Source of the DNA: Uranotaenia lowii
Lineage: Eukaryota; Arthropoda; Insecta; Diptera; Culicidae
Assembly (NCBI RefSeq): GCF_029784155.1
Contig: NC_073693.1
Span: 114,328,683-114,392,682, forward strand
Reading direction: 5' to 3'
DNA: 64,000 nucleotides
Shown piece by piece: positions 35,158 through 47,034 of the stretch (positions are counted from its first letter, which is position 1; each line of letters begins with the position of its first letter). Below the pieces are notes generated by a model. That model made no database searches. It had not been told where the DNA came from and was given only the letters and a program-made list of their open reading frames with translations. A program made the translations under genes and the position numbers.

Positions 35158-35493
35158 CTGAAAACAGAAATAGAGTTTTAATAAGTATTTCTCTTGACAC
35201 AGAATTAAAATAAAAAGTAAACAGACGGAAACAGCACAGTAATTCAAACTTTCAAACAAACTGAGCTAATATTAGTACCTTTTTTTCATACGGATTTAAA
35301 AAAAAATGTGAGAATAAAGATCATAAGTTTTCGTTGACCTTGCAGATAATTTTAATTTCTGTTTCATTAAAATCCATGTTTATTTGAATTATTTGCAATT
35401 AGGCTGTGGGAATGAAAACGTAAGCAGTTTCGACCACCTAAACAAAACTTTTCTTTGACAAACAAATTTTTGATACTTAAACCCACTTTTTAG
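35158..35493. other. Region expected to hold missing receptor exons
   Basis: AT-rich, with no 57- or 90-nt exon with flanking splice sites and receptor motifs on the minus strand. Confidence 0.4.
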
Positions 35494-35559
35494 CTTACTT
35501 ACTTACTTAATGATCCCGCGCCGATCCTCCGATGCATAGGGCCGTTATAAAAGACCTCC

Positions 35560-37418
35560 AATGTTGACGATCCGGAGCCAGCGTCTTCACCAGGTCCCAG
35601 TCAAGATTCTCGTCGACAGTTCGGATTTCAGCGAACTGTCGAGTTTCTGGATCTGCCTCTTCTTCGATGTCCCTCTGGATTCCATTCAAGCGCCTCTCTG
35701 CAAATCTCGTTTTCATCTTTCGGTAGCGTGTGCCCAATCCATCTCCACTTACGTTCCCGAATCTCGATTTCTAGCGCCCTTTGATGACACCGGCGATGTA
35801 GTTCTTCATTCGAGATCCAGTTGCCACGCCACCAAGCGCGGATGATATTCCGCAGGCAGCGGTTTACAAATACTTGCAGTTTTCGCATCGTTACCGCATA
35901 TGTGCACCAAGTTTCGAACCCGTACAGCAAATACGGATTTGACGTTTGAGTTGAAGATTCGGATTTTCGTTCTCAACTTATAGCTCAGCTACCATAAAAC
36001 TGGAGGGATTTCCTGTGTTGATCTCCATCGATTTGGCCTTTCCGACATTGACTTTGAGACCTGCTGCCTTGGAACTTTCGGTGGGGTCGTTGCTCTTGGG
36101 TTGTGTCAGCCAGGTCAAGGTCGTTCAGTTGCTCCATTGTTGAAAGATTCTACGGCAATCCTCGGTTCGGTGCACAGTCGATCGATCCAGTCAAAATCTC
36201 ATCCATTACGATTAGAAAAAGTAGCGGTGATAAGATACATTCTTGTCTCACTCCAGCAGATACCGGGATTGGTTCGGACAAGACACCGTCGTGCAAGACC
36301 TTGCACGAAAATACCTCGTATTGTGCTTCGATGAGATGGACTAGTTTCTCTGGAACCCCTCGTTGCCTTAAAGCCGCCCAGATATTTTCATGGTCAAGTC
36401 GGTCGAATGCTTTTTCGAAATCAACGACCACCAGCAGAAGAGAGCCCTGGAGTTCGTTGATTTGTTAAAGTATGGTTCGTAGCGTTGTGATGTGGACCAC
36501 ACATGATCGTCCGGATCGGAATCCAGCTTGTTGGCATCGGAGTTTAGCGTCGATTTTCTCCTGGATCCTGTTCAGAACCAATTTGAAGAGTACTTTGAGG
36601 GTTGTACAGATCAACGTTATGCCTCGCCAGTTACCGCACTCTGTCACGTCTCCTTTCTTCGGGACCTTTACGAGGATACCCTGCATACAGTCGGCCGGGA
36701 ATGTTGCAGTATCCCAGATGTCAGCGAAGAACCGGTGCTTTCAGCATTTCAGAGGGATGCAATCGATCCTAGGTGCTTTGTTGGATTTAATGTTTTTGAT
36801 CGCCGCTTCTATTTCAACCAGCTAGGGCGCTTCCGAGTTGACGCCATTTATGCGGCTTACTGTTGGCGCTTCGAGCTGCGAGTTCTGTTGACCATTGCTA
36901 TTCGTGACTCGGAAGAGTTGTGCGAAGTGCGTAGTCCATCGTTTGAGCTGATCTATTCGATCGGTCAATAACTAACCTGTTCGATCTTTCAGCGGCATTA
37001 GTTCTTGCATCACTGAGGCGGCGAGAAATGTCATAAAGTAATGTCATAAAGATATCTCCATTGGCGGCAGCTCTTTCTCCCTCTTCAGCTAGGGAGTTTG
37101 TCCAGGCTCTCTTGTCTCGTCTACAAGCTCGTTTAACTGCCTTTCCAGCTCCGCGTATCGTAAGCGGGCGGCTGCTTTGGCTGACCCGGTACAAGCCTGC
37201 TCAATTCCGACATTCGCCTTTCTCCGATCTTCGACCATCCTCCAAGTTTCATCCGACATCCATTCATTTCTTCTTCCACAAACTTTACCGAGAGTACCAT
37301 GGTTCGTCGTGATAAAGGCATTCCACACCATTGCTCTTCGACTGTTCCGTCTGTCGGCAATTCCGAGGCTCGGGATTCTAGCTGTTCAACGTTTGCCCTG
37401 TTCACCTCTAGATTCTCC
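35560..37418 (-). pseudogene. RTE ORF, RT and C-terminal part
   Basis: Minus-strand frames give ENLEVNRANVEQLESRASEL, KVCGRRNEWMSDETWRMVED, LVKVPKKGDVTECGNWRGIT, QAGFRSGRSCVVHITTLRTI, MVVDFEKAFDRLDHENIWAA, VSAGVRQECILSPLLFLIVM and the tail YGFETWCTYAVTMRKLQVFV...RRCHQRALEIEIRERKWRW. At least three frame changes occur. The RQLE-NLEV codons are rejoined when the Gypsy element and one CTCC are removed. Confidence 0.88.
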
Positions 37419-40400
37419 TGTTTTAGTCGAAGTAAAAGACCGTTATTAAAACTAATTAACTTTTATTAACGAGAGCGATACGTACATAACGACGATTCAA
37501 GATAGACTGAACATTACACGCTGAATCATAAATCACCAACATGTAGTCAAATACAACATCTTCCCTTTTCTTAAATTCAAAAATCCAGTTGATAGTCGTT
37601 CAACTTTTTTGGAATGCGGGTGGTTCTCTTCGGACGGTGTATCTCGTTCGGTGTAACTGACGGAACCCTTTCCATCAATGATAGCGTTGGTGTAATCGAT
37701 GATGATGACGTTTGCGATGTAAACAAATCATCTGATTCGTTTTGATTTGCTTTCTCCGAACTTGGTACTGCTTCCTGATTATCAGCTGCTATATTTGCTC
37801 GGTTGGTGTTTCGGTTTGGACAAATATCTGGAACAACAGCTTCCGTTGAATTTGGCTTCAGGTGAACCAGTGATCTGCGATAGTTTTCTCCGTTTGCTTG
37901 TACCACATACGATCTGTCGGTCAATCGCTTTTGGACGATACCAGGAGTCCAAAGATTGTCTGTTGATGGTGTAAGTTGAACAAAAACCGGAGATCCAGTT
38001 TGCAGTTCCGGTAAGTTACGAGTTGTCTTATTATAGTTTGCTTGGCTTCGTTGACGATGAGCTTCTATTTTAGCTGGTACATCCTTGACAATTTTCGGCT
38101 GCAAATTCGAAACTGCTGAAGGAACCCCGCACCGTGTGGACCTTGAGAAGAGACGGGCTACTGGACTCGATCCGATTTTATTTGGAATGTTTCGCCAGTG
38201 CAGCAAAGTATACCAGAAATCAGCACCGCTTTCGTTCGATTTTTTCAACAGTCGTTTTGCAAGTTTGACGGCCGCCTCGGACTTGCCATTAGCTTGCTGG
38301 TGGTAGGGTGCTGAGGTAACGAGCTCGATGTTCCATTCTGCTGCCAACTTCATCATCTTTTGGTTCACAAAATTGGTTCCGTTGTCAGTGAGCAATCGCT
38401 GGGGAATCCCGTGACGAGCGAAATTCATCTTGCAGACCGTTATCACTGTATCGGCTGAGAGATCCTTAAGAATGTCGATCTCGAAGAAATCGGAGTAGTG
38501 ATCAACAGTGACGAGAAAATAACGTTTCGATCCCAAATACTCGGCCACAAATACGTCCATAGACACCAGCTGAAAAGGGTATACCGGTATCGCATGGCTT
38601 TGCATAGGTGGATTTGGCTGCGATGCCGCATACTTGGCGCAAATGAAGCAACTTTTTATCACCTCCTTGATTTGGGAGCTCATCCCAGGCCAGAACAAAT
38701 TAGCTCGTGCTAACTTTAAAGTGGCCTCGATGCCATTATGACTCGTGTGGCAACAATCTATCAGCTTTCGTCTCAGCATAAATGGCACCAGAATACGGTC
38801 GTTTCGGAACACTAAACCATTTTGAGATGTCAATTCATGTCTATAGGTATGGTAGACACGCAAATTATCCGGCACACGATCAATAGATGAAGGCCAACCA
38901 CCACGAATGAATTCAACAAGCGTCTGCATCGATGGATCCTTCTCTGTCTCGGTCTTGATTTCTTCCAATCGAGCGTCCGACACAGTCAGGTAATTCTTGA
39001 GGTCTAGACTTTTTAATTCACTAAACACTTGGTAAACATTGTGCTTCTGGAATTCCTCCGATTGTTCGGCCTCTGGAAGTGGTGCTCGGGATAGTGCGTC
39101 TGCTACGACGTTGTCCTTTCCAGTGATGAACTCTACTGCCAAATTGTATCTCTGCAAGTTCAGCAGCATATGTTGCAGCCTTCGCGGCGCAGTCAGAAGA
39201 GGTTTACGAAACACATTTATCAATGGCTTATGGTCAGTTTTGATGGTTGTCGAGGGATTACCAACAATAAGCTGATCAAAACGAATGCACGCAAATAGAA
39301 TAGCCAATAATTCCTTCTCTATTTGGGCATAATTTCTTTCCGTTGCAGACAATGTTCGTGAAGCGTACCCAACAATGCCATTCTGCTGAAACACGGCTAC
39401 CCCAAGACCAGTGCTGCTGGCGTCGCACTCGATTGACAATGGCAGGTGCATATCGTAGTACTTGAGCGTTTTCGTGTCGGCTACCAGAGACTTAATCCGA
39501 TTGAACTCCTCGTTTTCTACAGCAGTCCATTTCCATGGTGTTGATTCGACAATCAATTTTCGTAGGTTAGACATGTTAGCGCTTAAGTTAGGGATGAATC
39601 GGCTTAGATAATTGACCATGCCGATAAATCGATGTACTTCCTTGGCATTAGTTGGAGCGGGATATTGTTTTATGGTGCTGATTTTGTCTTGATCTGCTTT
39701 CAACCCATGGTCAGTTAAAACATGTCCATAAAATTTAACTGAATTTTCGCACAACTTCAGTTTCGATCGATTGAGCTTAACGTTGCTGGCGTCAAGTTTG
39801 CATAATAACTTTTTCAAACGTTCGTTGTGATTCTGCAGCGCTTCTTCCAACGAATTACCAACACCATACACCAGCAAATCGTCGGCAATGCATTCCACTC
39901 CTTCTAAGCCTTCGATGACCTCCTGCAACTTGATCTGGAATATCTCCGGTGCCGAAGAAATACCAAAAGGAAGACGTGTCCAACGGTATCTCCCAAAAGG
40001 GTGTCCAGAATGTTGTTAGTTTGCTGCTTGCTTTATCCAGCACCACGTGCCAGAATCCCTTTTTGGCATCCACAGTAGAGAACACCTTGGCGTTTCCTAA
40101 TTCGGGTAGAATTTCGTCTAGTGTGACAAACTGCAAATTCGGTCGTTTCAATGCCTTGTTTAACGGTACCGGGTCAAGACAAATGCGTACACCTGATTCG
40201 GGGCCTCCTCGTTGTACTATTACCAGGTTACTGACCCAGTCGGTGTGGTTGGTTTCCTTGACGATTATTCCATCTCGCTCCAATGACTCGAGTTCTTCTT
40301 TAAGTTTACCTCGGATTGCTATAGGTACACGTCGAGGTGGTTGAATAGACGGTGCAATGTTGAGATCAATCTCCAAGGAAATTTCTCCGGGAAGCTTACC

Positions 40401-42170
40401 ATAGCCCGAAAAAAGATTAGGGTGGCTATCGACGATTTTTTGAGCTTTAACTCGATAAATGCTGAATAGATTCTTTGGGGGTTCAGAAGGAGCTTTTGAT
40501 TTCTCGAAGGAGACACTGTGGCAAAACTTTACAAATCCTAGCTCCTGAGATGCTCTAGCCGATAAAAGTGGACGATGATTGCCTTCTACTACATGAAGCA
40601 CTAATCGATATTTTTTATCATTTCTTCGGCAAGGTATTTTAACTTCTCCCATGTTATCGATCGGATTACCACCGAAACTTTGTAATTTTAATTTGGAAGG
40701 AAGAATCAAAGGGTTTCGCTTACCAGTATACTGCATCAGACAAGTGTACCCAATTAGGCTCGTGTTCGCACCTGTGTCCAGTTCACAGAGGACCTTTTTC
40801 CAGACGTTTCCGAATTTCATTTTCAGCTCAGCCGACACGCTGCCACCGGTTCCTGAGTTATCGAATATTCTGCCGATTTCCAACTCCTCCTCGGCTTCGT
40901 CCGTGGATGATTCACTGTCTGAGGTTGCTCCGGTATCCGAAGGACTGTCTTCTTTCACTTCCTTCACACGTTTGAACTTCTTGCTATGCTTCTTCTGCGA
41001 CGAGCGGTACTTGCAAACTGCTTCATAGTGGTTTTTCCCGTTACATCGATAGCATTTCTTGCCGAAAGCAGGGCAAACTCCTTTTGCGAAATCGTGTTGT
41101 TCGCCACAAAACTTACACGTCGGTTTCCTTGGCTTGAAACTTCCTCGTTGCTTGCTGACTTTTAGTACATCCTTGGGCTGGTTTGCTGAAGTAGATGCTA
41201 GATCCTGAGAACGTTTGCTCGCTATCTCTTCGGCTCGGCACAGATCGATAGCTTTTCCAAGGTTGATATCCGCAATTGTCAGCATTTTGGTTCGTAGGTG
41301 GCTCCATTTGTTCGTGGTCACAATCTTATAAACGATGAATTCCTCTTCGAGCGCTCCTAATTTGGCCATCTTCGCTAACAGTTTGAGACGACCGTAAAAC
41401 TCATCGATGGATTCCACTGGATTCTGAACGGCTTCGAAGAAATCCAATCGATCTATAATAATGTTTCTTTTCACTAACACTTTTGCTCTTATTGCCGCCA
41501 GAGCTGACGGCAGATCGACTTGCTGCGCTTCCGTTAGTTCAAAGTTAAAATACTTTCTTCTTGCTTGTTCTCCGATCACTGATAGAAGGAAACTCACTTT
41601 CCGGCCATTCTCCGCCGGTGGCCACCTGTCCATGCCAACGGCTTTCACATATTCGTTCCAAGATTTTTCAAAAAAGTCTAGATTTTCAGCCATGTCACCT
41701 TCCAAACATAATGGCGACGGCTGTGGAACAGTTACACTAGAGGCACTATGCTGCGGTCTTTCGGATTGGCCAGCTGCTGGCGCTACCGATTGCAGCAATT
41801 GCTGGAACATCTTCGTTTGGTACTCCAAAAACATTTTAAATTGTCCTTGATCCATGTCGACGAGGATCTTTTTTTCACTGCCAAAAACAAAATGGCTACC
41901 GGCACCTCGCGTGGCCCGGTACTTGTCAAAACGAAAACTTTTGATTCGTGACGAAATAAACGTTTTGCGCGATGTAATAATGACGCGGCACTAAAAGTCT
42001 ATCTTAATCATGGGTTTACTTCTGACACCATGTTTTAGTCGAAGTAAAAGACCGTTATTAAAACTAATTAACTTTTATTAACGAGAGCGATACGTACATA
42101 ACGACGATTCAAGATAGACTGAACATTACACGCTGAATCATAAATCACCAACATTTAGTCAAATACAACA
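37419..42170 (-). mobile_element. Gypsy-type LTR retrotransposon (Mag-like), nearly intact
   Basis: Two 140-bp LTRs, 37419-37558 and 42031-42170, differ at one visible position (ATGTAG against ATTTAG), so the insertion is young. Seen on the coding (minus) strand the LTR is TGTTGTATTTGAC...CTAAAACA. The target duplication is CTCC (37415-37418 and 42171-42174). Just inside the 5' LTR is TGGTGTCAGAAGT, a primer-binding-like site. Just before the 3' LTR is AAGAAAAGGGAAGA, a polypurine tract. The internal part encodes gag-pro-RT-RNaseH-integrase. No env-like frame. Confidence 0.94.
37577..41855 (-). pseudogene. Gypsy gag-pol polyprotein with a single frameshift
   Basis: The first frame (41855-39855) holds gag (MDQGQFKMFLEYQTKMFQQL at the start), two zinc-binding clusters (CKFCGEQHDFAKGVC and CYRCNGKNHYEAVC, residues about 245-285), an acidic linker, an aspartic protease (LCELDTGANTSLIG), and the RT start (DWVSNLVIVQRGG, VFSTVDAKKGFWHV). 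A one-base change in a T-run near 40003 shifts frame. The second (39928-37577) continues with the RT active site CIADDLLVYGVG, RNase H (IECDASSTGLGVAVF), an integrase H2C2 finger and catalytic residues (SMDVFVAEY, LLTDNGTNF, QQANGKSEAAVK), ending at a Lys/Arg-rich tail. The clusters and IADD fit the Mag/K02A2.6-like lineage. Confidence 0.92.
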
Positions 42171-42944
42171 CTCCAACTGGCGGACGTCGTATCGACACCC
42201 GACTTTCTCCTCGCGCCGTTGGACACCCGCAACTCTCAGTCGTATTTCACCAAGGACGAGATGATGGTCAGATGCAATGTCTGCGCTTCGTTTGTTGCGG
42301 ACATCAAGAAGGCTCCTTCTCCATTTTCGGCTGATGCAGATGTGGTCAATTTGGTTTTCTGTTCGGCCATCTCGGGATACCCAAGTGACCTTATGTGCTG
42401 GTCGATGGGGGAAAAGCGATCCACCGATCACCATGATGCGCTCAAGGTCCTGATTGGCGGAACCGATCTTTGCGTTGAAGTCGCCCAAATGGATTTGACT
42501 GTCATCCTTCGGAATTTTCTCTAGCACGCTGTTCAGTTGACTGTTAAACTGCTCTTTCTCCTGCAGATTGGCAACGTCAGTTGGCGCATAACACTGGACC
42601 ATTGTAGGGTTTCTAACCCGTGTTCTGAATCTGGCTACGATTATTCTTTCGTTTATCGGTTCCCATCTTATGAGGGCCGCATAAGCCTGCGGGCTTAATA
42701 GGAAACCAACTCCTTGTTCCCGAGTAGCGTGTTCTCCTCATCTGCCAGAGTAAAGCAGTACTTGCCCAGACTGTGTCTTATGTTCTCCAGTATTAGGCCA
42801 ACGGACTTCGCTCAGTCCCAATGTCTCTAGCTCGAGGCGGCTAGCTTCTCTAGCGAGTTGAGCCAGCTTACCTTGTTGGGCAAGGGTTGAAACGTTCCAA
42901 GTTCCAATTCTTGTCCGTGTTTTCATGATAAAAGTCGTCACCAA
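42171..42944 (-). pseudogene. RTE ORF, endonuclease part
   Basis: The minus strand starts MVTTFIMKTRTRIGTWNVST, then LSEVRWPNTGEHKTQSGQV; after a frame change, MVQCYAPTDVANLQEKEQF, IHLGDFNAKIGSANQDLERI and DIASDHHLVLGEIRLRVAG. An internal in-frame deletion (relative to 13690-13760) removes the GRHGLG...CGNNNM segment. The domain nicks target DNA in the intact element. Confidence 0.86.
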
Positions 42945-43330
42945 AGTTCCAGGTCGGTCATTTCTTTCGGATTCCGTAACAATTTTATGGATCGGGACCA
43001 GTAGGTTGTTAGTCTAAAGTCCTTATCCCGCGATGGAGCTGCCACCTTGGACTTAGCTGGCGGGAGCCGCATTTCGTAAATTCAGCCGCTGGCTGCGAGA
43101 CAGACGCTGTTTGAGCCGCCCCCGACCTGGAGAACAGACGCTCACCGCTTAGGTTACTCGCATCCCAGCCGGCACCGCGAGGAGGTAGAGATAGGAGTTG
43201 TGAATAAGAGGTGATTACTTGCATCCCAACAGGTACCCTGGGGAGATAGGAGTTGTGAATAAGAGGTGATATGACCACTATGGGGTCTCGTATTGCACAT
43301 AATCCACCATTTACCAGCCCCACTTTTTAG

Positions 43331-43489
43331 CCATGATAATTTATTGAAAACTCTTGTTCATGTGGTTCCGAAGGTGTTTTTAGGAATAGGGAAACCAGGT
43401 AGACTTTGAAGCAATAAAATATCACTTTTTTCATTTGTAAAGTCAATATTTTGATAGTTGGGTTTGTTCCCCTTCAGTACCCATTTTGA
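43331..43489. other. Short stretch without recognisable feature
   Basis: No domain or repeat recognised. Confidence 0.35.
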
Positions 43490-43712
43490 CATTGATTCTT
43501 CCAACTTTTGGCACATCTCTCTGCGAACGAAAATCTGAACTTTCAACTCATGCTTATTGTTGTACGGGTGAAACTTGGTGCGGATATGCTGTGACGACGC
43601 GAAAACTGCAAGTATTTGTAAACCGCTGCCTGCGAAGTATCATCCGCGCCTGGTAACTGGATCTCAAATTAGGAACTACATCGCCGGTGTCATCAAAGGG
43701 CACTAGAAATCG
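43490..43712 (+). pseudogene. RTE 3' fragment
   Basis: The plus strand resembles the RTE C-terminus in the reverse copy at 35700-35950: CGAAAACTGCAAGTATTTGT, AAACCGCTGCCTGCG and GAACTACATCGCCGGTGTCA are shared. It ends at 43712, the left edge of the segmental duplication that carries the receptor gene. Confidence 0.75.
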
Positions 43713-43792
43713 AAAGGCTCCATCGACTTATTTTTCTATTGATTTTTAAAGTAAATGTATGTATAAAACTACCCTGAAATTTTGGTTTGATT

Positions 43793-44895
43793 GTAACGTT
43801 TTTGAGCAAAATTGAGTATAGAGCAATAAGATGTAGCATTTATGCACCCAAAACATAGTTATTCACCCACTGCGTGAAGAAATTTGCGCTCAAGGCAAAC
43901 GAGCGTGTAGCGACGCAAGAAAATTGCTTGACGCCCGAACAACTTCAAGTTGCCCGGTTAAAAAAACGCTGAGCATAAACGTCGACAAGTAAAAAGGAGG
44001 GAGAAAGCTTGGTGAGCTTCATCCACGCGGCGTAGTTTTTTGAAGTGGCAGCCGTTTTTTGAAGTGGCAGAAAAAACCCTCTAGGGGGCAGGATCCCATT
44101 CCTGACTCTCATCACCTTGCTCATCACGACCGGAGGAAGCATCGACACGTGTGAAGAAGGAAAAAAACCCTCCGGAAACCGACTTCGGTAGCTTTTGCTT
44201 CCGAACCAGAAGAAGACTGTGGGAATTTTTGATTCCGCACCGGAGGCAGATTTTTATCCCACACCGGAAGCGAGTTTTTGTTACCTGCCAACAATTTTAT
44301 CACGCAACGCAAGCAGAGTGTGGGAATTCATTTCTGCCCCGGAAACAATCGGTGGGAGTTTTTGGTTCCGCACAGAAAGCAGGCCGTGCCGCACCGTGAG
44401 CGGACTGCGGGAGATCTTTTGTTCCGCACCGGATACGAACCGCGGAAGTTTTTGTGCCGCACCGTGAGCAGACTGCGACTGCGGGAGTTTTTTGTTCCGC
44501 GCCGGAAGCAGACTACGGGAGTTTTGTTTCCGTACCGGAAAAAGGCTGCAGGTAGAGGTACTTGCGGACCTGCGTCGGTTCCCTCTTGGAGGGTTGAGGC
44601 TCGGAATCGTTGCCGTCGAGAAGGTCACATTCAAATCAACAAGTGACACCCAAACCTGCAACCAAAACAAGCCGAAGGACGGTCAAGCGATTTGAACAGC
44701 GATTCCGTGATGAACATATCACAGGGCAGGAGAGTGATGCATGCAGTAAACATGTAAGTCGACATTATTGGATATTTAGTTTTAGGGTGCGAAGCGTAAT
44801 GCCAATATTATACAAGCCCACACTCAAGTTATGATTGCTCTTCTTTTGGCCACAGATAGCGCCACCTTTAGTTCAAGAGTCTAACACTCGTAACA
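43793..44895. mobile_element. Insertion in duplication copy A, with a minisatellite
   Basis: Absent from copy B, where sequence runs directly from TTTTGGTTTGA to TTTAAACATTAC. A GTAAC pentamer occurs at both edges (about 43790 and 44891), a possible 5-bp target duplication, but copy B is also altered at the junction. 44155-44550 is a tandem array of about ten imperfect 35-45-bp units around CGGAAGCAGACTGCGGGAGT and TTTTTGTTCCGCACCG. Long frames across it (such as 44278-44646) are repeat artefacts. Element class unknown. Confidence 0.55.
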
Positions 44896-44962
44896 TGGTT
44901 CTAAACATTATAAGAAAGTTGGCATGACATTTTTGGTGTCGCAATAATTTCGTGTTTCTCCT

Positions 44963-46360
44963 TTAAGGCACTGCGCAGGAATGGTCTCCATATTCTATTA
45001 AATAAATAAAGCTTTGGAATACATTCTAGCAATTAGAGAGTTAATGTTACTGAATGTGAAAAGTAAACTTTTCTTTTCTTTTAAACTTAAGATTTTAAGT
45101 CATTCATTAGCATTAATCTTATTCGAGTACTTGCCGTTACAACGACTGACATTTCCAGAGACATCATGCCGCATGCCACTTCCTTCCGATTTAAAATGAC
45201 CATAAGGATAGAAAATTTGTCTGCCTAGAATAAGAGTCAATATTATGAAAAGTATCAAGTAGGTATCAACCCCATGATTACTACCGCTTCGTATATTCGA
45301 CTGTCATTGAAATTGCACAAGGTGAGGGCAATATCAACCATCTGAAATGAAACGAATGACTTTGAAAATTTGTTTAAAACCAATACTAAACCAAGCTCAC
45401 CAGACTACGGATTTCAGCTATGGGTTCAATCCACCAATTGATATGGGCAAACAGAAAGAAAAACCATGTGAAGTTCCCGAACGAAACTAAACTGCCCCAA
45501 GAATAAGAAATATCATGCAAGAATTGGTAGACTTCCAGAATTTCCAAGCTCCCGTCAGAAATGACGCTCAATATTGTGATGCTAATAAGCAAGGCATAAA
45601 TATTACCCAACTCACAAGAAATCGTTTGGACATTGCACATTTTACCGCGCAGTTTATTCAGGAAGAAAGTAGCTTTAGGTGGGCTCAGTGATTTCTGTTT
45701 TGGGGCAGTATTCAACAAGAAAGCGTTTGTATATTCGCATATTCCTCGCAGAACCATTGTAAAAAATGTGTACTGTGTAATAGCTAAAATCAACAACCAA
45801 GTACTGATTACGAAATAACCAATTGCCACTAAATTGAAACTAAGAGGAAATCCGCTGTTAAATTGAAGTATGATCCCAAGTAACAAAAAAATCGAAGAGA
45901 TCAACAAAATTTTCTTTTGCTGTCGGTGTGTGGAGTCTAAGATCAATTTTATTTCATCCGGAGGAAGGTCTTGGAAAAGTGCCAGTATTGCATTAATTAA
46001 TTTGCGGAATCCAGCGACATTGAATCGTAATCAAATAAACACAACAGATAGGTATCCTAGCATAACTACATACTGTAAGTTTAACAACACTAAGGCGTAG
46101 AAAAATTTACTGTAGTTCTTTGTTTTTATGAACATCACATAGTTGCAATACCCTACTATTAAAATTATCACAATTATCCACAAAATTTGCAATGCATGCA
46201 ATAATTTAACAACCAAATTTGGCTTCCAGTTAGCGTAGAAGAAAGGCTCTAACGGGTACGGAGCAACTCCAAAAAGTTGACAAATCCTCAGAGCAGTTTT
46301 GGTGCCTTCTAAAACTGCCGTTTTCAGCTCAAACGGCTCGTTATTGTTAACGAGGAACAT
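44963..46360 (-). CDS. Gustatory receptor with in-frame UGA (duplicate A)
   Basis: Exons (complement): 46360-45401 (960 nt), 45341-45285 (57 nt), 45224-45135 (90 nt) and 45025-44963 (63 nt). This gives 389 codons plus stop if the TGA at 46031-46033 (codon 110) is read through. Motifs: RICQLFGVAPYPLEPFFYAN near residue 25; FNLVAIGYFVISTWLLILAI mid-protein; DIALTLCNFNDSRIYEA in exon 2; ADKFSILMVILNRKEVACG at the start of exon 3; SFIYLIEYGD in exon 4 at the place of the GR TYhhhhhQF signature. Intron 3 uses a GC donor (ACG-gcaagt); the others are GT-AG. Outside the UGA the frame and splice sites are intact. Either a young pseudogene or a readthrough gene; the duplicate at 56854 has the same UGA. 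Confidence 0.85.
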
Positions 46361-47034
46361 TCTTTTTGTAAGAACTTCACAGAATTAGTAACAGAACTGA
46401 TGAATCTTTTCCTTGTGGTAGTTTAATTTAATTTAATTTGTTAAGTCGCGACGCATCAAGCTCGGGTTGTAAATAATTAATGGTGGATTAGGCCCGGGCG
46501 GAGTTCGGATCATTCCGTGAAAAAGTGTAATTAGTGAAGACATTGCACTAATTGGGATCCATCAAAAATTATCACGTTATTAGGAGCGTGTGTGCAAACT
46601 GATACTTTTAATGCACCAATTATCTAGCATTGAAAATTGTTCTTTCTTGAATTTTTCAATTGAAAAATATGCCCTGGAAATGAAAAACAATTTTAGTTTT
46701 TTCAAATATTCAGGCTTTTGGAAATTTATTTCTTTTTTTCTGAAAATAGTCTTGATTCAAGAATTTCATCATCAAACATTATTTTATCAATATCGATTCA
46801 GTGTTGATCTTTACTTAAACGAAAAATAGGTTAAATTTTAACGTACAGTTGTTAAATTCAAAGCCATATCTATCAATAAAATTTCATAGTTCTCCTTCTC
46901 TAATGATAACCTAGGTTATTAGTAACACGCAATGTCATTGTAAAATAAAAAAAATAGGGTCAGCAGATGCACAAAGTGTTTGTTGTTCACCATGGCCATG
47001 ACTTTTTATGCCAACAACAACGGGGGCCGGACAT
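46361..47034. other. 5' flank of receptor duplicate A
   Basis: Matches 58255-58935 upstream of duplicate B. No ORF is supported. The receptor promoter presumably lies here. Confidence 0.45.

Larger units (their letters stand above)
35494..43330 (-). mobile_element. RTE-type non-LTR retrotransposon interrupted by a Gypsy element
   Basis: The coding strand is minus: a GC-rich 5' region (about 42950-43330), endonuclease (42944-42171), Gypsy insertion (37419-42170), then linker, RT and C-terminus (37418-35560). The 3' end is a short tetranucleotide tail (TAAG repeats, 35494-35508), typical of RTE elements. Target duplications were not identified. It is a decayed copy of the family at 13665-16345. 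Confidence 0.82.

Noticed and set aside
44151..44646. Arg-rich repeat protein
   Set aside because: Product of a tandem array with 35-45-bp units; open frames arise on both strands.
46031..46033. A small intron that removes the UGA in the receptor duplicates
   Set aside because: The nearest GT...AG pairs around it would remove 73 or 76 nt and shift the frame; no good donor is present.
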